Part shown: piece after piece, positions 44,034-52,005 of the stretch
How positions within the stretch are numbered: position 1 is the first letter of the stretch
How the letters are laid out: each line of letters starts with the position of its first letter
Source: Paenibacillus abyssi
GTDB lineage: Bacteria; Bacillota; Bacilli; Paenibacillales; Paenibacillaceae
Length of the DNA: 64,000 nucleotides
Direction: 5' to 3'
Assembly (NCBI RefSeq): GCF_014640295.1
Contig: NZ_BMGR01000015.1
Location: 1 to 64,000, forward strand
Translations under genes and position numbers: made by a program
Notes under the pieces: generated by a model
The model's input: the letters and a program-made list of their open reading frames with translations, nothing else
Database searches by the model: none
Told to the model about the DNA's origin: nothing

Positions 44034-45044
44034 TTATTTTCGAACCATATCAATTAATTCTTTGCCGATGGTCGGTTCAAAGTAAGTGTAGACTTCTTCC
44101 ACTTTGGCCCGGAACGCCTCCTGATCGACTTCCGTGATTTCCATTCCCTCAGCGGTTAAATCCTCCAACAGCTTCGCCTGATTTTCCTGACTCACCTCTC
44201 GCTGGAAGTCTCTTGCTTCAATCGCCGCTTCCTCGATAACCGTCTTCAAATCATCGGGCAGACTGTCGTAAAATTTCGAGCTGATCATGACAGGAGACGG
44301 CGAGTATTGATGTCCAGTTAGCGAAAGATATTTCTGAACTTCGTAGAACTTTGAGCTGTGAATATTAGGAACTGGATTCTCTTGTCCGTCCACCACCCGG
44401 CCTTCCAAGGCCTGGAACAGCTCAGCAAATCCCATTGGAGTGACGTTAGCTCCCAATACTTCAAAGGTTTTCAGGGATGCCTTGTTTTCCGGAACCCTGA
44501 TTTTCAAATCTTTCAGATCGTCTGGAGTTACAATAGGGTGCTTCGAATTGGTAATGTAGCGGGACCCATTCTCCCAATATGCAAGCCCTTTCAAATTTCT
44601 TTCCGGAAGAAAACTGAATAAGGTGTCGCCAAGCTCACCGTCCAGCTTGTCATAAGCATCCTGAGGATCTTTAAAAACAAACGGGAGCTCTAAAACGAGA
44701 TATCTTTCATCGATCACCCCGTATGTGCCACCAGTGATCACCATTTGCACGATATTGTTTTGCACACTTTCGATGACCTGCCGTTCTCCGCCCAGCTGTG
44801 CACTATGGTAAATCTCCACCTTCAGCCTTCCTTCCGAGTTCTCTTCAACTATCTCTTTGAATTTCTCAGCACCTTGATTCCAGTGGCTGTCCGGTGCAAG
44901 CAGATGCCCCAGTTTTATCGTGTAGCTCTCTGAGGAGCCTGACGCACCCGAACCGCCCCCGCTGCTGCCGCTCGCTGAGCATCCAATAAGCACAAGCACC
45001 ATGACCATCGCGGTGGTAACCGTTATCAACCTTCTATTAAACAT
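44034..45044 (-). CDS. TRAP transporter substrate-binding lipoprotein (DctP)
   Basis: The 336-residue binding protein has lipobox VLIGC (Cys22), then SYTIKLGHLLAPDSHWNQGA. The substrate-carboxylate contact region is VDGQENPVPNIHSSKF, the DctP signature with its Arg partner in LKIRVPEN. It delivers an organic acid to DctQM. Lipoprotein anchoring fits a Gram-positive host. RBS AAAAGGGGAG. Confidence 0.93.
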   Translation of the reverse strand: MFNRRLITVTTAMVMVLVLIGCSASGSSGGGSGASGSSESYTIKLGHLLAPDSHWNQGAEKFKEIVEENSEGRLKVEIYHSAQLGGERQVIESVQNNIVQMVITGGTYGVIDERYLVLELPFVFKDPQDAYDKLDGELGDTLFSFLPERNLKGLAYWENGSRYITNSKHPIVTPDDLKDLKIRVPENKASLKTFEVLGANVTPMGFAELFQALEGRVVDGQENPVPNIHSSKFYEVQKYLSLTGHQYSPSPVMISSKFYDSLPDDLKTVIEEAAIEARDFQREVSQENQAKLLEDLTAEGMEITEVDQEAFRAKVEEVYTYFEPTIGKELIDMVRK

Positions 45045-45066
45045 TCGTATGCTCCCCTTTTGTTTA

Positions 45067-46044
45067 TTATGGTTTGAGCAGAATCTTCACCTGATCTTCA
45101 TCTTCGCTGAATTTCTTCATCGCTTCATTTACTTGGGACAACGGATAGGAATCCGTAATTAACGCTTTAATATCGATATCGCCCTGGACCACAGGCCGCA
45201 TCAACAGCGGCACCCAAATTCTCAAAAACTCCGGGCTATGGTGCATGAGGGCATTAAACCGGATGTCAATCGCATGATGATGTAAACGATGAAGACCCAC
45301 ATTGATGGGGGACATCATATCCGGCAGCGAGCTTAAAACCCCTTCATCCCTTGTAATATCAATACACATATTAAAATAATCTTCGGTACGGGGATTCCAG
45401 TAACCACATGAATGCAAAGTCGTATCGACACCTTTTCCTTTCGTTAATTCCTTGATTTCTTCTCTGACATCTTGGGTATTTGTGTTCAAAACGAAGTCTG
45501 CACCGATTTTTTTCGCAAGTGCCAGATGTGCATCCGAATAATCAACGGCAATGACCTTGTGCGCACCGCGTTTTTTTAGGCCCTGCACCGCGATCATCCC
45601 TTGAAAATTCAATCCCGCAACGAGCGCAATATCACCTAACTGGACACCGCTGTGAAATACACCGAACATCCCTACACAGATCGGCTCCCCGAGGCAGGCG
45701 ATTTCCATATCCAAGCCATCGGGAACTTTTATGAAATTTTGCACGGGACCCTTAAAATAATGGGAGAATGTATTCAAAGGCCCGAACGCCATTACCTTAT
45801 CTCCGACTTTAAATTCCCTGACCTTCTTCCCGATCTCTACGACTTCACCGCCACCCTCGTGCCCGATGTGGGCAAAGCTCGGAAGGTCGCTTGGCATATG
45901 CATTCCGGACCAAGCCCTTAAATCCGCATCGCAGATGGATGCTTGCGTCATCTTCACGAGGATTTCATCCTCCGCAAGCTCTAACTGCCGGGTAATTGTA
46001 TCAAGCGTTCTCGTTCCCGACATATAAATACTGATGCTTTCCAT
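45067..46044 (-). CDS. Zinc-type alcohol dehydrogenase, MDR superfamily
   Basis: The 325-residue medium-chain dehydrogenase has ASICDADLRAW (catalytic Cys), FAHIGHEGGGEVVEIG (His-Glu zinc site) and VGDKVMAFGP. The four-cysteine structural zinc lobe is absent. The nucleotide region IALVAGLNFQGMIAVQGLKK has an unusual Ala-Gly-Leu-Asn in place of GxGxxG. It probably oxidises a hydroxyl group of the compound imported by the TRAP system. It is 22 bp ahead of the DctP gene. Confidence 0.85.
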   Translation of the reverse strand: MESISIYMSGTRTLDTITRQLELAEDEILVKMTQASICDADLRAWSGMHMPSDLPSFAHIGHEGGGEVVEIGKKVREFKVGDKVMAFGPLNTFSHYFKGPVQNFIKVPDGLDMEIACLGEPICVGMFGVFHSGVQLGDIALVAGLNFQGMIAVQGLKKRGAHKVIAVDYSDAHLALAKKIGADFVLNTNTQDVREEIKELTKGKGVDTTLHSCGYWNPRTEDYFNMCIDITRDEGVLSSLPDMMSPINVGLHRLHHHAIDIRFNALMHHSPEFLRIWVPLLMRPVVQGDIDIKALITDSYPLSQVNEAMKKFSEDEDQVKILLKP

Positions 46045-46090
46045 GGCGTTTTACTCCTTTCGTTTATAAGGACGTCACCCCTCTGCTCGA

Positions 46091-46588
46091 TTAAAAAAAG
46101 CGTGATCCAACTTTTTTGGGGACGGTTTGCACAAAACCGGTTTCTTCATCATGCTCGCGATGCAGCACGATGTTTTCGCTCTCCACGATTATGATTTCAA
46201 GCGTATTCAACACGGTGCAAAAGCCGCGTTCAATATGTCCGCCGAACACCTTCTGGTTTTTATCGACCATCACCGTATGCAGGTGGATAAACATGCCGTC
46301 CTCGCGCTGGCAGATCAATCCCTGGCCGGATAACAGCTCCACCGGTCCTTCGGCAGTCATTTTATCGGTAAAACTTGCGCCTGTCTTCGAATTGGGATCC
46401 GGTTGAATGGCCTGATACTGCGCCGTCTTTAAGCTGCCAATCATGCTGGCAATCCCTCCGGCCTTGATGTTATATTTCCGGCATACCTCAATGATCCCCA
46501 AGATGACATCGCTCCCAGGCAATATTCTGGCTGCTATCACCCGATTCGATTTCCCTTCCGCCGACCAAAAGCGCTGTTCCGTTCCCAT
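46091..46588 (-). CDS. PPC/DUF296 domain protein
   Basis: The 165-residue protein has the PPC (plant and prokaryote conserved) domain: RVIAARILPGSDVILGIIEV, NIKAGGIASMIGSLKTAQYQ and HLHTVMVDKNQKVFGGHIER. The histidines of the last stretch usually bind metal in a trimer. I prefer the ATG at 46588, which follows GGGAGG at nine bases. A longer frame to 46621 would overlap the SDR gene. Bacterial members have no settled role and may be enzymes or regulators. Confidence 0.8.
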   Translation of the reverse strand: MGTEQRFWSAEGKSNRVIAARILPGSDVILGIIEVCRKYNIKAGGIASMIGSLKTAQYQAIQPDPNSKTGASFTDKMTAEGPVELLSGQGLICQREDGMFIHLHTVMVDKNQKVFGGHIERGFCTVLNTLEIIIVESENIVLHREHDEETGFVQTVPKKVGSRFF

Positions 46589-46613
46589 ATAACCTTGCCT
46601 CCCTCGTATGAAT

Positions 46614-47372
46614 TTAGACAACCTTGCCGATCGTCGTTAAGCCTCCATCAACCGCCAACGTTTGCCCTGTAATAAAATCCGATCTTTCTGAAGCGAAGAA
46701 CAGCACCGCATTGGCAATATCCTCGGGCTCGCCTACTTTGGAAACCGGGATCGTTCTGGCCAATTCCTCTTCATGATCAGCTAACCAGGAAGAGCTCATT
46801 CGAGTCCGGCAAGGCCCGGGGGCAATCGCATTGGCGGTAATGCCGTAAGCAGCGCCTTCCTTAGCCGTCGCAATCGTAAAACCGACGATCCCCGCTTTGC
46901 TGGCGGCATAATGCGAAGTTCCGACAAACCCGCCGCCCATCATGGCAGCGATGGAGGAGATATTGATGATTCTGCCAAATCGCTGTTTTTTCATCACAGG
47001 CAGTACGTATTTCGTGCAGAGATACGGACCTCTAAGATTGACATTTAATACGAGATCCCAATCCTCTACGCTGATTTCTTCCATCGGCTTGCCCTGCGTG
47101 ACGCCGGCGCTGTTGACCAGAATTTCGATCCGGCCATAGTGCTCAAGCACGCGTTCTATCATTAGAGCTACACTTTCTTCTTTTAAAACGTTTACATTTA
47201 CATATAAGGCATCATTACCGGAATCTTTCAATTCCCGCTCAAACTCCAGCCCTTTTTCTTCTTCCCGATCAGCGATAACTATTTTTGCACCGCCCTTGGC
47301 CAGCTCAAGCGAAAATTCTCTTCCCAGCCCCATGGCCGCACCGGTTACAATTGCCACTTTCCCTTCAACCAT
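46614..47372 (-). CDS. Short-chain dehydrogenase/reductase
   Basis: The 252-residue classical SDR has the cofactor motif VTGAAMGLGREFSLELA, VNSAGVTQGKPM (NAG equivalent), the catalytic Ser in INISSIAAM, and YAASK. The tail FITGQTLAVDGGLTTIG is typical of FabG-like enzymes. The Asp-rich loop after strand two (VIADREEEKG) suggests NAD rather than NADP. It is part of the TRAP catabolic operon. Confidence 0.9.
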   Translation of the reverse strand: MVEGKVAIVTGAAMGLGREFSLELAKGGAKIVIADREEEKGLEFERELKDSGNDALYVNVNVLKEESVALMIERVLEHYGRIEILVNSAGVTQGKPMEEISVEDWDLVLNVNLRGPYLCTKYVLPVMKKQRFGRIINISSIAAMMGGGFVGTSHYAASKAGIVGFTIATAKEGAAYGITANAIAPGPCRTRMSSSWLADHEEELARTIPVSKVGEPEDIANAVLFFASERSDFITGQTLAVDGGLTTIGKVV

Positions 47373-47402
47373 TGATCGCTGCCTCCTTCATCCCACTTTG
47401 CT

Positions 47403-47564
47403 TCATGAACGCCGTTCATTGTGAATATCCACCATATGATAAGCCCATTCCCGCGCCTCCGGCCAGGCTTTATCAAACTTGGCGACCCAATCTTCTTCGG
47501 AATCATCATAGACGACAACATATTCCTCCGGAAACTCAATCACTTTCAACAGCTCTTGCTTCAT
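47403..47564 (-). CDS. Small acidic protein of 53 residues
   Basis: A compact frame runs between the Rieske and SDR genes: MKQELLKVIEFPEEYVVVYD, then DSEEDWVAKFDKAWPEAREW and AYHMVDIHNERRS. Acidic and Trp-rich, it has no family I know. It is in operon position, 31 bp from each neighbour, and the reading looks truly coding. It might be a small oxygenase accessory subunit or a structural partner. Confidence 0.65.
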   Translation of the reverse strand: MKQELLKVIEFPEEYVVVYDDSEEDWVAKFDKAWPEAREWAYHMVDIHNERRS

Positions 47565-47595
47565 AGCGCTCACCCGAATCGCTTTCTATGGCAAG

Positions 47596-47961
47596 TTACC
47601 ATACCTTTATTTGCCCCTCTTCAACCTTCACATTGTACGACCTTATCTTAATATCCGGAAAAGCCAGGCAGTCGCCTGTTTTGATATCGAATTCCAATCT
47701 ATGCCATGGACAATAGACGATTTCGCCTTCGCGGTCCCATGTGCGTTTCCAATCGGTATCTTTATTCGCTACAAGCGTACCGGAAACTTTCCCTTGGCAA
47801 AGGGGGCCGACCTGATGTGGGCATAGGTTGGGAAGAGCATAGAACTCTCCGTTCACATTAAACACCCCGATTTCCCTGTTATCCACCTTGACCACTTTGT
47901 GAGAGCCAACCGGAAATTCCTCAACTGTGCCTACCACATATTCCCTCGCTACTTTCTCCAT
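47596..47961 (-). CDS. Rieske [2Fe-2S] domain protein
   Basis: The roughly 121-residue protein has NLCPHQVGPLCQG and IVYCPWHRLEFDIKTGDCLA, the Cys-X-His and Cys-X2-His pair that hold a Rieske cluster. I chose the ATG at 47961, nine bases after AAAGG. The longest frame would begin with TTG at 48006. No large catalytic oxygenase subunit is beside it, so it may serve as a ferredoxin. Confidence 0.85.
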   Translation of the reverse strand: MEKVAREYVVGTVEEFPVGSHKVVKVDNREIGVFNVNGEFYALPNLCPHQVGPLCQGKVSGTLVANKDTDWKRTWDREGEIVYCPWHRLEFDIKTGDCLAFPDIKIRSYNVKVEEGQIKVW

Positions 47962-48021
47962 TCCCGCCATCCTTTCTGCGCCAATGTATTTTAGGATCTG
48001 AACCAATTATGCAAAACGGCT

Positions 48022-49152
48022 TTATTTCGCTGTGCTTCCTACCTTAAATTTGTTGCGTCGGCCAGTGGCATCGATATCGAAAAACCGCAAGGCGTTCTCG
48101 CCCATGATTTTACGTTTTACCTCCGGCGAAAACGGCATATTAAACACTTTACGTGGATGGTCAAAGTCGTGATGAGGCCAGTCAGACGCAAACATGGTTG
48201 TATTCTCGCCTTCGTACATCTCCATGAGCTGAATCAGATGCTTTGCATTCTCAGGCTCTTCGATCGGCTGTGTGGCATAGTAAAACTTTTTGATATAATG
48301 GCTTGGCGGATGCTCGAGGAACGGGATGTCCCGTCGATTTTCCACGTATTCCTTATCCAGCCGCATCATAATGAACGGCACCCAGGATACCCCGGCTTCC
48401 GTAAAGCAAATTTTCAGTTTCGGGAATCGGACGGGCACGCCGGTTTCAATCATTTTCAGCATATTGGCCATCATGGAGAAGGAATGAACGAGTGAATGTT
48501 GGGCGAAAAAGGTTTCGTATTGGTGAAGGTTAAAAGGGAAGTGGGGAACTAAGGTGGTCGCCGCATGAAGCAGAACAGGCAAACCCGCAGCTTCGGCAGC
48601 GGCAAAGATAGGGTCATATTTCACGTGTCCCCAAAGCGTATCCAGTCCGGAGCAAGGGAGATATATACCGACAATGCCTTCTTCATTGGCATACTTTTCG
48701 ATTTCCTTTGCCCCGCCTTCCGGATCTTGTGGGGCAACCATGATAAGGCCTTTCAAGCCTTGTTCCTTATCACACCATTTATCTACGATGTAGGCATTGT
48801 AGGCGCGGGTTAATGCTGAGGCATAATCTTTCTGGGGCAGGACAGCGACGCCGAGGAGGTGATCGGGAAACAAGATCCCGATATCGATGTTCATGTCTGA
48901 GAGCTCTTTTTTCATCTGTGCCGGCGTCTCGACCGTCAACCGGTCATTGCCCCCCGGCCAAAGCGGGAGATTCTCCGCAAAATTGGGAGAGTAACCGGGG
49001 ATGGATAGGTACCGCCATGGAACATTGCTGACGTGCTCGAGCGACTTTCGCCAAGGCATATCCATGTAAGGGGCGAGCTCGGTAGGCGTATCATTCACAT
49101 GGACATCCAGATCGACAATTACGATATCTGACAAGCTATCTCTTTTGCTCAT
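48022..49152 (-). CDS. Amidohydrolase family 2 (ACMSD/decarboxylase-like)
   Basis: The 376-residue TIM-barrel metal hydrolase belongs to the Amidohydro_2 group. The metal ligands appear as IVDLDVHVNDTP (Asp and His in the HxH-like position), LPVLLHAATTL (His), and FASDWPHHDFDHP (Asp). Members include aminocarboxymuconate-semialdehyde decarboxylase and resorcylate decarboxylases. It is probably the committed enzyme of the operon, acting on an aromatic or lactone acid. AGGAATG precedes the start. The GntR gene lies directly upstream. Confidence 0.85.
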   Translation of the reverse strand: MSKRDSLSDIVIVDLDVHVNDTPTELAPYMDMPWRKSLEHVSNVPWRYLSIPGYSPNFAENLPLWPGGNDRLTVETPAQMKKELSDMNIDIGILFPDHLLGVAVLPQKDYASALTRAYNAYIVDKWCDKEQGLKGLIMVAPQDPEGGAKEIEKYANEEGIVGIYLPCSGLDTLWGHVKYDPIFAAAEAAGLPVLLHAATTLVPHFPFNLHQYETFFAQHSLVHSFSMMANMLKMIETGVPVRFPKLKICFTEAGVSWVPFIMMRLDKEYVENRRDIPFLEHPPSHYIKKFYYATQPIEEPENAKHLIQLMEMYEGENTTMFASDWPHHDFDHPRKVFNMPFSPEVKRKIMGENALRFFDIDATGRRNKFKVGSTAK

Positions 49153-49168
49153 TTCTCATTCCTCCGCA

Positions 49169-49792
49169 TCACTTTATGATTTTTCCGTTTTGGATATGTT
49201 CATCCAGCCTTGCGACAGCTAACTCGAGATTACCTTGCTTGAGCGCCTCCAAAATGTTTACATGCTCTTCAATCGCGAGAGCCATTCCTTGCCGCTTTTT
49301 CAGATTGTAAGTCGTTTTTAAGAAGAGTCTTTCCCTGATATTGGCCATCGTTTGGAAGAAAAGCCCGTTGCCTCCGACCTGGATCAAATATTGATGATAG
49401 TCGGCATCGAGCTGCGCGAAGGATAAGTAATCCTTATTTTCCACACATTCAAGCTGGTCTTGGATGATCTCCTCCAAATTTTCGAAATCCTCTTCCGTCA
49501 ACAAATCGCCCAGCTGCTTCATTGAAAACGTCTCAATCGCCAGTCGCATATCAAAAAAATCGTTAATCTCATTAATTGTGGGCTCCTGAATCACAATGCC
49601 CTGATTGGAAATGATCTTCACAAAGCCTTCCTGCTTAAGGCGCTGCAGCGCAGCAACGATCGGCGTACGGCTCATGTTCAGCTCTTCAACCAGCTGATTC
49701 TGCGAAGTATAGTTTTCCTCGCCAAAATCCCCCCTCATAATTTTTTCCTTGATTTTTACATAAGCGATTTCACTCAATGGAACTTTTTTCAT
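49169..49792 (-). CDS. GntR family regulator, FadR subfamily
   Basis: The 207-residue protein has an N-terminal winged helix (VPLSEIAYVKIKEKIMRG and SQNQLVEELNMSRTPIVAALQRL) and a C-terminal all-helical FCD-type domain with metal-ligand-like residues (QLDADYHQYLIQVGGN and AIEEHVNILEAL). It probably represses the TRAP catabolic operon that follows and itself, through the palindromes at 49841-49903. Confidence 0.92.
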   Translation of the reverse strand: MKKVPLSEIAYVKIKEKIMRGDFGEENYTSQNQLVEELNMSRTPIVAALQRLKQEGFVKIISNQGIVIQEPTINEINDFFDMRLAIETFSMKQLGDLLTEEDFENLEEIIQDQLECVENKDYLSFAQLDADYHQYLIQVGGNGLFFQTMANIRERLFLKTTYNLKKRQGMALAIEEHVNILEALKQGNLELAVARLDEHIQNGKIIK

Positions 49793-49840
49793 ATGGCCCT
49801 CTCCTAGCTTGAATAAAAGTTGTGATCTTTTTCTCTATAG

Positions 49841-49903
49841 GTTGAATTTAAGTTGAGTTACAATTGTATTCAACTTGAATTCAAGTTGTATATTTGTATA
49901 CTA
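49841..49903. promoter_or_regulatory. Candidate GntR operators
   Basis: CAACTTGAATTCAAGTTG (49871-49888) is a perfect 18-bp palindrome. GTTGAATTTAAGTTG (49841-49855) repeats most of it 33 bp away. TTGTATACTA (49894-49903) fits the FadR-subfamily TNGT-ACNA pattern. A cre-like TGTAAACGCTTTTT lies at 49921-49934. Confidence 0.6.
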
Positions 49904-49986
49904 ACATGACGTTTTATAATTGTAAACGCTTTTTTATCCTTTTTTTCTCAGAAAAGGCGCTTCAACATAAGAGAGGGGTTAAATCG

Positions 49987-50066
49987 ATGAAATACATGGA
50001 CTTTTTGGAGCTAAACTAATTGAAACGACTGCCAAGTCTTTGTCGGCGGAAATCCATTCGATAATT
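49987..50066 (+). pseudogene. Truncated start of a divergent gene
   Basis: GAGAGGGGTT precedes ATGAAATACATGGAC (MKYMDFLELN then stop). One base shift restores GAKLIETTAKSLSAEIHSII, so this looks like the N-terminus of a lost gene cut off by the hairpin region. The family is not identified. Confidence 0.45.
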
Positions 50067-50100
50067 CAAATGAAGACACCGACAGCGGTGTCTTCATTTG
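50067..50100. terminator. Strong hairpin between converging units
   Basis: CAAATGAAGACACCG and CGGTGTCTTCATTTG make a perfect 15-bp stem with a 4-nt loop. T runs are poor, so it may protect the 3' end of the permease transcript. Confidence 0.65.
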
Positions 50101-50140
50101 GTACGGTCGGATGGGTTTATTTACATGAATCGCACCATGC

Positions 50141-51028
50141 CTATCCCTTCACTGCCCCGTTCGTCAGCCCAGCCACAATATACTTTTGGAACAGCAGCGC
50201 CAGTAGAATCGGCGGAATGCTGATGATCACACCTCCGGCGGACATCATGCCGTAGTCGACGCTGAATTGGGTGGAAAATTCCCCAATCGCAAGCGAGATC
50301 GTCTTGGCGGTGCCGTCATTGACGAAGACTAGCGCCAGCAGAAATTCATTCCAGATCGTCAGAAAGCTGAGAATGCCGGTTGCCACAAGACCCGGAAGAG
50401 AAATCGGCAGCAGAACACGGAACAACGCTCCAAGCCTTGAGCATCCGTCAATGCGCGCTGACTCCTCCAATTCTCGCGGCAGCGTCGTGAAGAAACCCGC
50501 CATAATCCAAATCACATACGTGACGGTAATTGAACAGTAAATCAGGATCAAGTTGATAAAAGCATTGCTCATCTGCAGGTCACGCAGCAGCAAATACAGC
50601 GGGATGATAATGGCTATTGGCGGCAGCATCTGCACCCCGATCGCCAGCATGAGCAGTGCGTTTTTAAACCGGAAACGGAGTCTGGCGTAAGCATAAGCGG
50701 CCAGGGTGCCGAAGAACAGCGACAATGCGGTGACACTGCCTGCGATCAACAGGCTGTTCACGAGCGATTTCTGAAACATTTTCGCCGGACCTGTCAGAGA
50801 CGCCCCCCGGAAGCTGATTTCCTTGCCGAACAGGATGGAATTGTAACGGTCCCACGTCGGCTGCTCCGGAATCCATCGCTTCGGCGTCATGATCAGCTCT
50901 TCGTTGCGGGTTATGCTGGAAATAAACAACCAAGCGAACGGCAGAATCGTTTCGAGAATAATGAACAGCACAAGCAAGTACAGTCCAATCCGGTACAGCC
51001 ATTGTTTTTTCATTCGTGATCGTACCAT
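50141..51028 (-). CDS. Carbohydrate ABC transporter permease (MalG-like)
   Basis: The roughly 295-residue permease has six spans, and the EAA loop reads LEESARIDGCSRLGALFRVL. I place the start at the ATG at 51028, next to the stop of the upstream permease and nine bases after GAGG. A longer frame begins at 51043. It pairs with 51030-51947. No ATPase is encoded nearby. Confidence 0.9.
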   Translation of the reverse strand: MVRSRMKKQWLYRIGLYLLVLFIILETILPFAWLFISSITRNEELIMTPKRWIPEQPTWDRYNSILFGKEISFRGASLTGPAKMFQKSLVNSLLIAGSVTALSLFFGTLAAYAYARLRFRFKNALLMLAIGVQMLPPIAIIIPLYLLLRDLQMSNAFINLILIYCSITVTYVIWIMAGFFTTLPRELEESARIDGCSRLGALFRVLLPISLPGLVATGILSFLTIWNEFLLALVFVNDGTAKTISLAIGEFSTQFSVDYGMMSAGGVIISIPPILLALLFQKYIVAGLTNGAVKG

Positions 51029-51029
51029 A

Positions 51030-51947
51030 TTAATCAGCCTCATCTGTTTTTAATAAGCGCATGTATACGAGCGAAATGGACAGGACGACAAACGCGACCA
51101 AAAATGAAATCGCCGACCCCATGCCGAAGTTCAGCTTGCCGAACGTCTGGAAGTAAGTAAAGAACGAGATGACCATCGTTCCGTCTGCCGGGCCGCCCTT
51201 GGTCATAATGTATACGATGTCGAACACGCCGAAGCACTGCATTGTGCGCAGCACAAGAATGACCAGCAAAATCGGTTTCAACAAAGGCAGCGTAATGCTG
51301 AAAAAGCTTCGCCATACGCCGGATCCGTCGATTCGGGCGGCCTCGTATAAATCTTTGGGAATGGTCTGCAGCCCTGCCAAAAACATGATCACATAGAGCG
51401 GAATCACCTTCCAGGTATCGGCTAGAATAACCATATTAAGCGCCAGCCAAGGTTTGCTAAGCCACTGAATGGGCTCGCTGATGATACCTATCTGCAGAAG
51501 TATCCCGTTCAACGCGCCATAGCTGGAATTCAGAATCCATTCCCACATGACCCCGTTGACGATATTTGGAATCGCCCAAGGCAGCAGGATGAGGGCGCGA
51601 ACGAATCCCCGCCCGTAGAAAGGCTGGTTGAGCACCAGGGCAAACGTCAGCCCGGCAACAGTCTGGACGCTCAAGGAGATCAGGACGAAATAGAAGGTTC
51701 GCCCCAGTGCGGCCCAAAAGGCCTGGCTGGATAATATTTCAATATAATTATTTAATCCCGCAAACGAACGGACGGGATTGAGAAGACTCACATTGTTCAA
51801 ACTGAGCCAAAATGAATAAAGCACCGGATAAATGGTAAGCCCGAAGATCAGGAGGATGCTGGGAAGTACCAGCACCCATGCCAACCGGCGCTCCTGTGAT
51901 TCTGCGGTTCGAATACGTAATGGGTTTTTATGAGTGTCTATGCGCAC
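51030..51947 (-). CDS. Sugar ABC transporter permease (MalF-like)
   Basis: The 305-residue permease starts at GTG behind AAGGAGG. The first span, AWVLVLPSILLIFGLTIYPV, and the EAA loop DLYEAARIDGSGVWRSFFSI identify the UgpA/MalF-type half of a CUT1 importer. It lies downstream of a binding-protein gene and a stable hairpin (51966-51984). Confidence 0.92.
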   Translation of the reverse strand: MRIDTHKNPLRIRTAESQERRLAWVLVLPSILLIFGLTIYPVLYSFWLSLNNVSLLNPVRSFAGLNNYIEILSSQAFWAALGRTFYFVLISLSVQTVAGLTFALVLNQPFYGRGFVRALILLPWAIPNIVNGVMWEWILNSSYGALNGILLQIGIISEPIQWLSKPWLALNMVILADTWKVIPLYVIMFLAGLQTIPKDLYEAARIDGSGVWRSFFSITLPLLKPILLVILVLRTMQCFGVFDIVYIMTKGGPADGTMVISFFTYFQTFGKLNFGMGSAISFLVAFVVLSISLVYMRLLKTDEAD

Positions 51948-51965
51948 AGGATTCCTCCTTAAAGA

Positions 51966-51984
51966 AGGGGGGCAGCGCCCCCCT
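51966..51984 (-). other. Intercistronic hairpin after the binding-protein gene
   Basis: AGGGGGGC and GCCCCCCT form an 8-bp GC stem with a 3-nt loop and no T tract. This placement commonly stabilises binding-protein mRNA and lowers permease expression. Confidence 0.6.
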
Positions 51985-52005
51985 CGTTATTCATACCGGA
52001 ATGAA

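Noticed and set aside
47345-47539. A 64-codon frame overlapping the small acidic protein
   Set aside because: The neighbouring frame (47403-47564) has better amino-acid character and codon use and fits the operon spacing.
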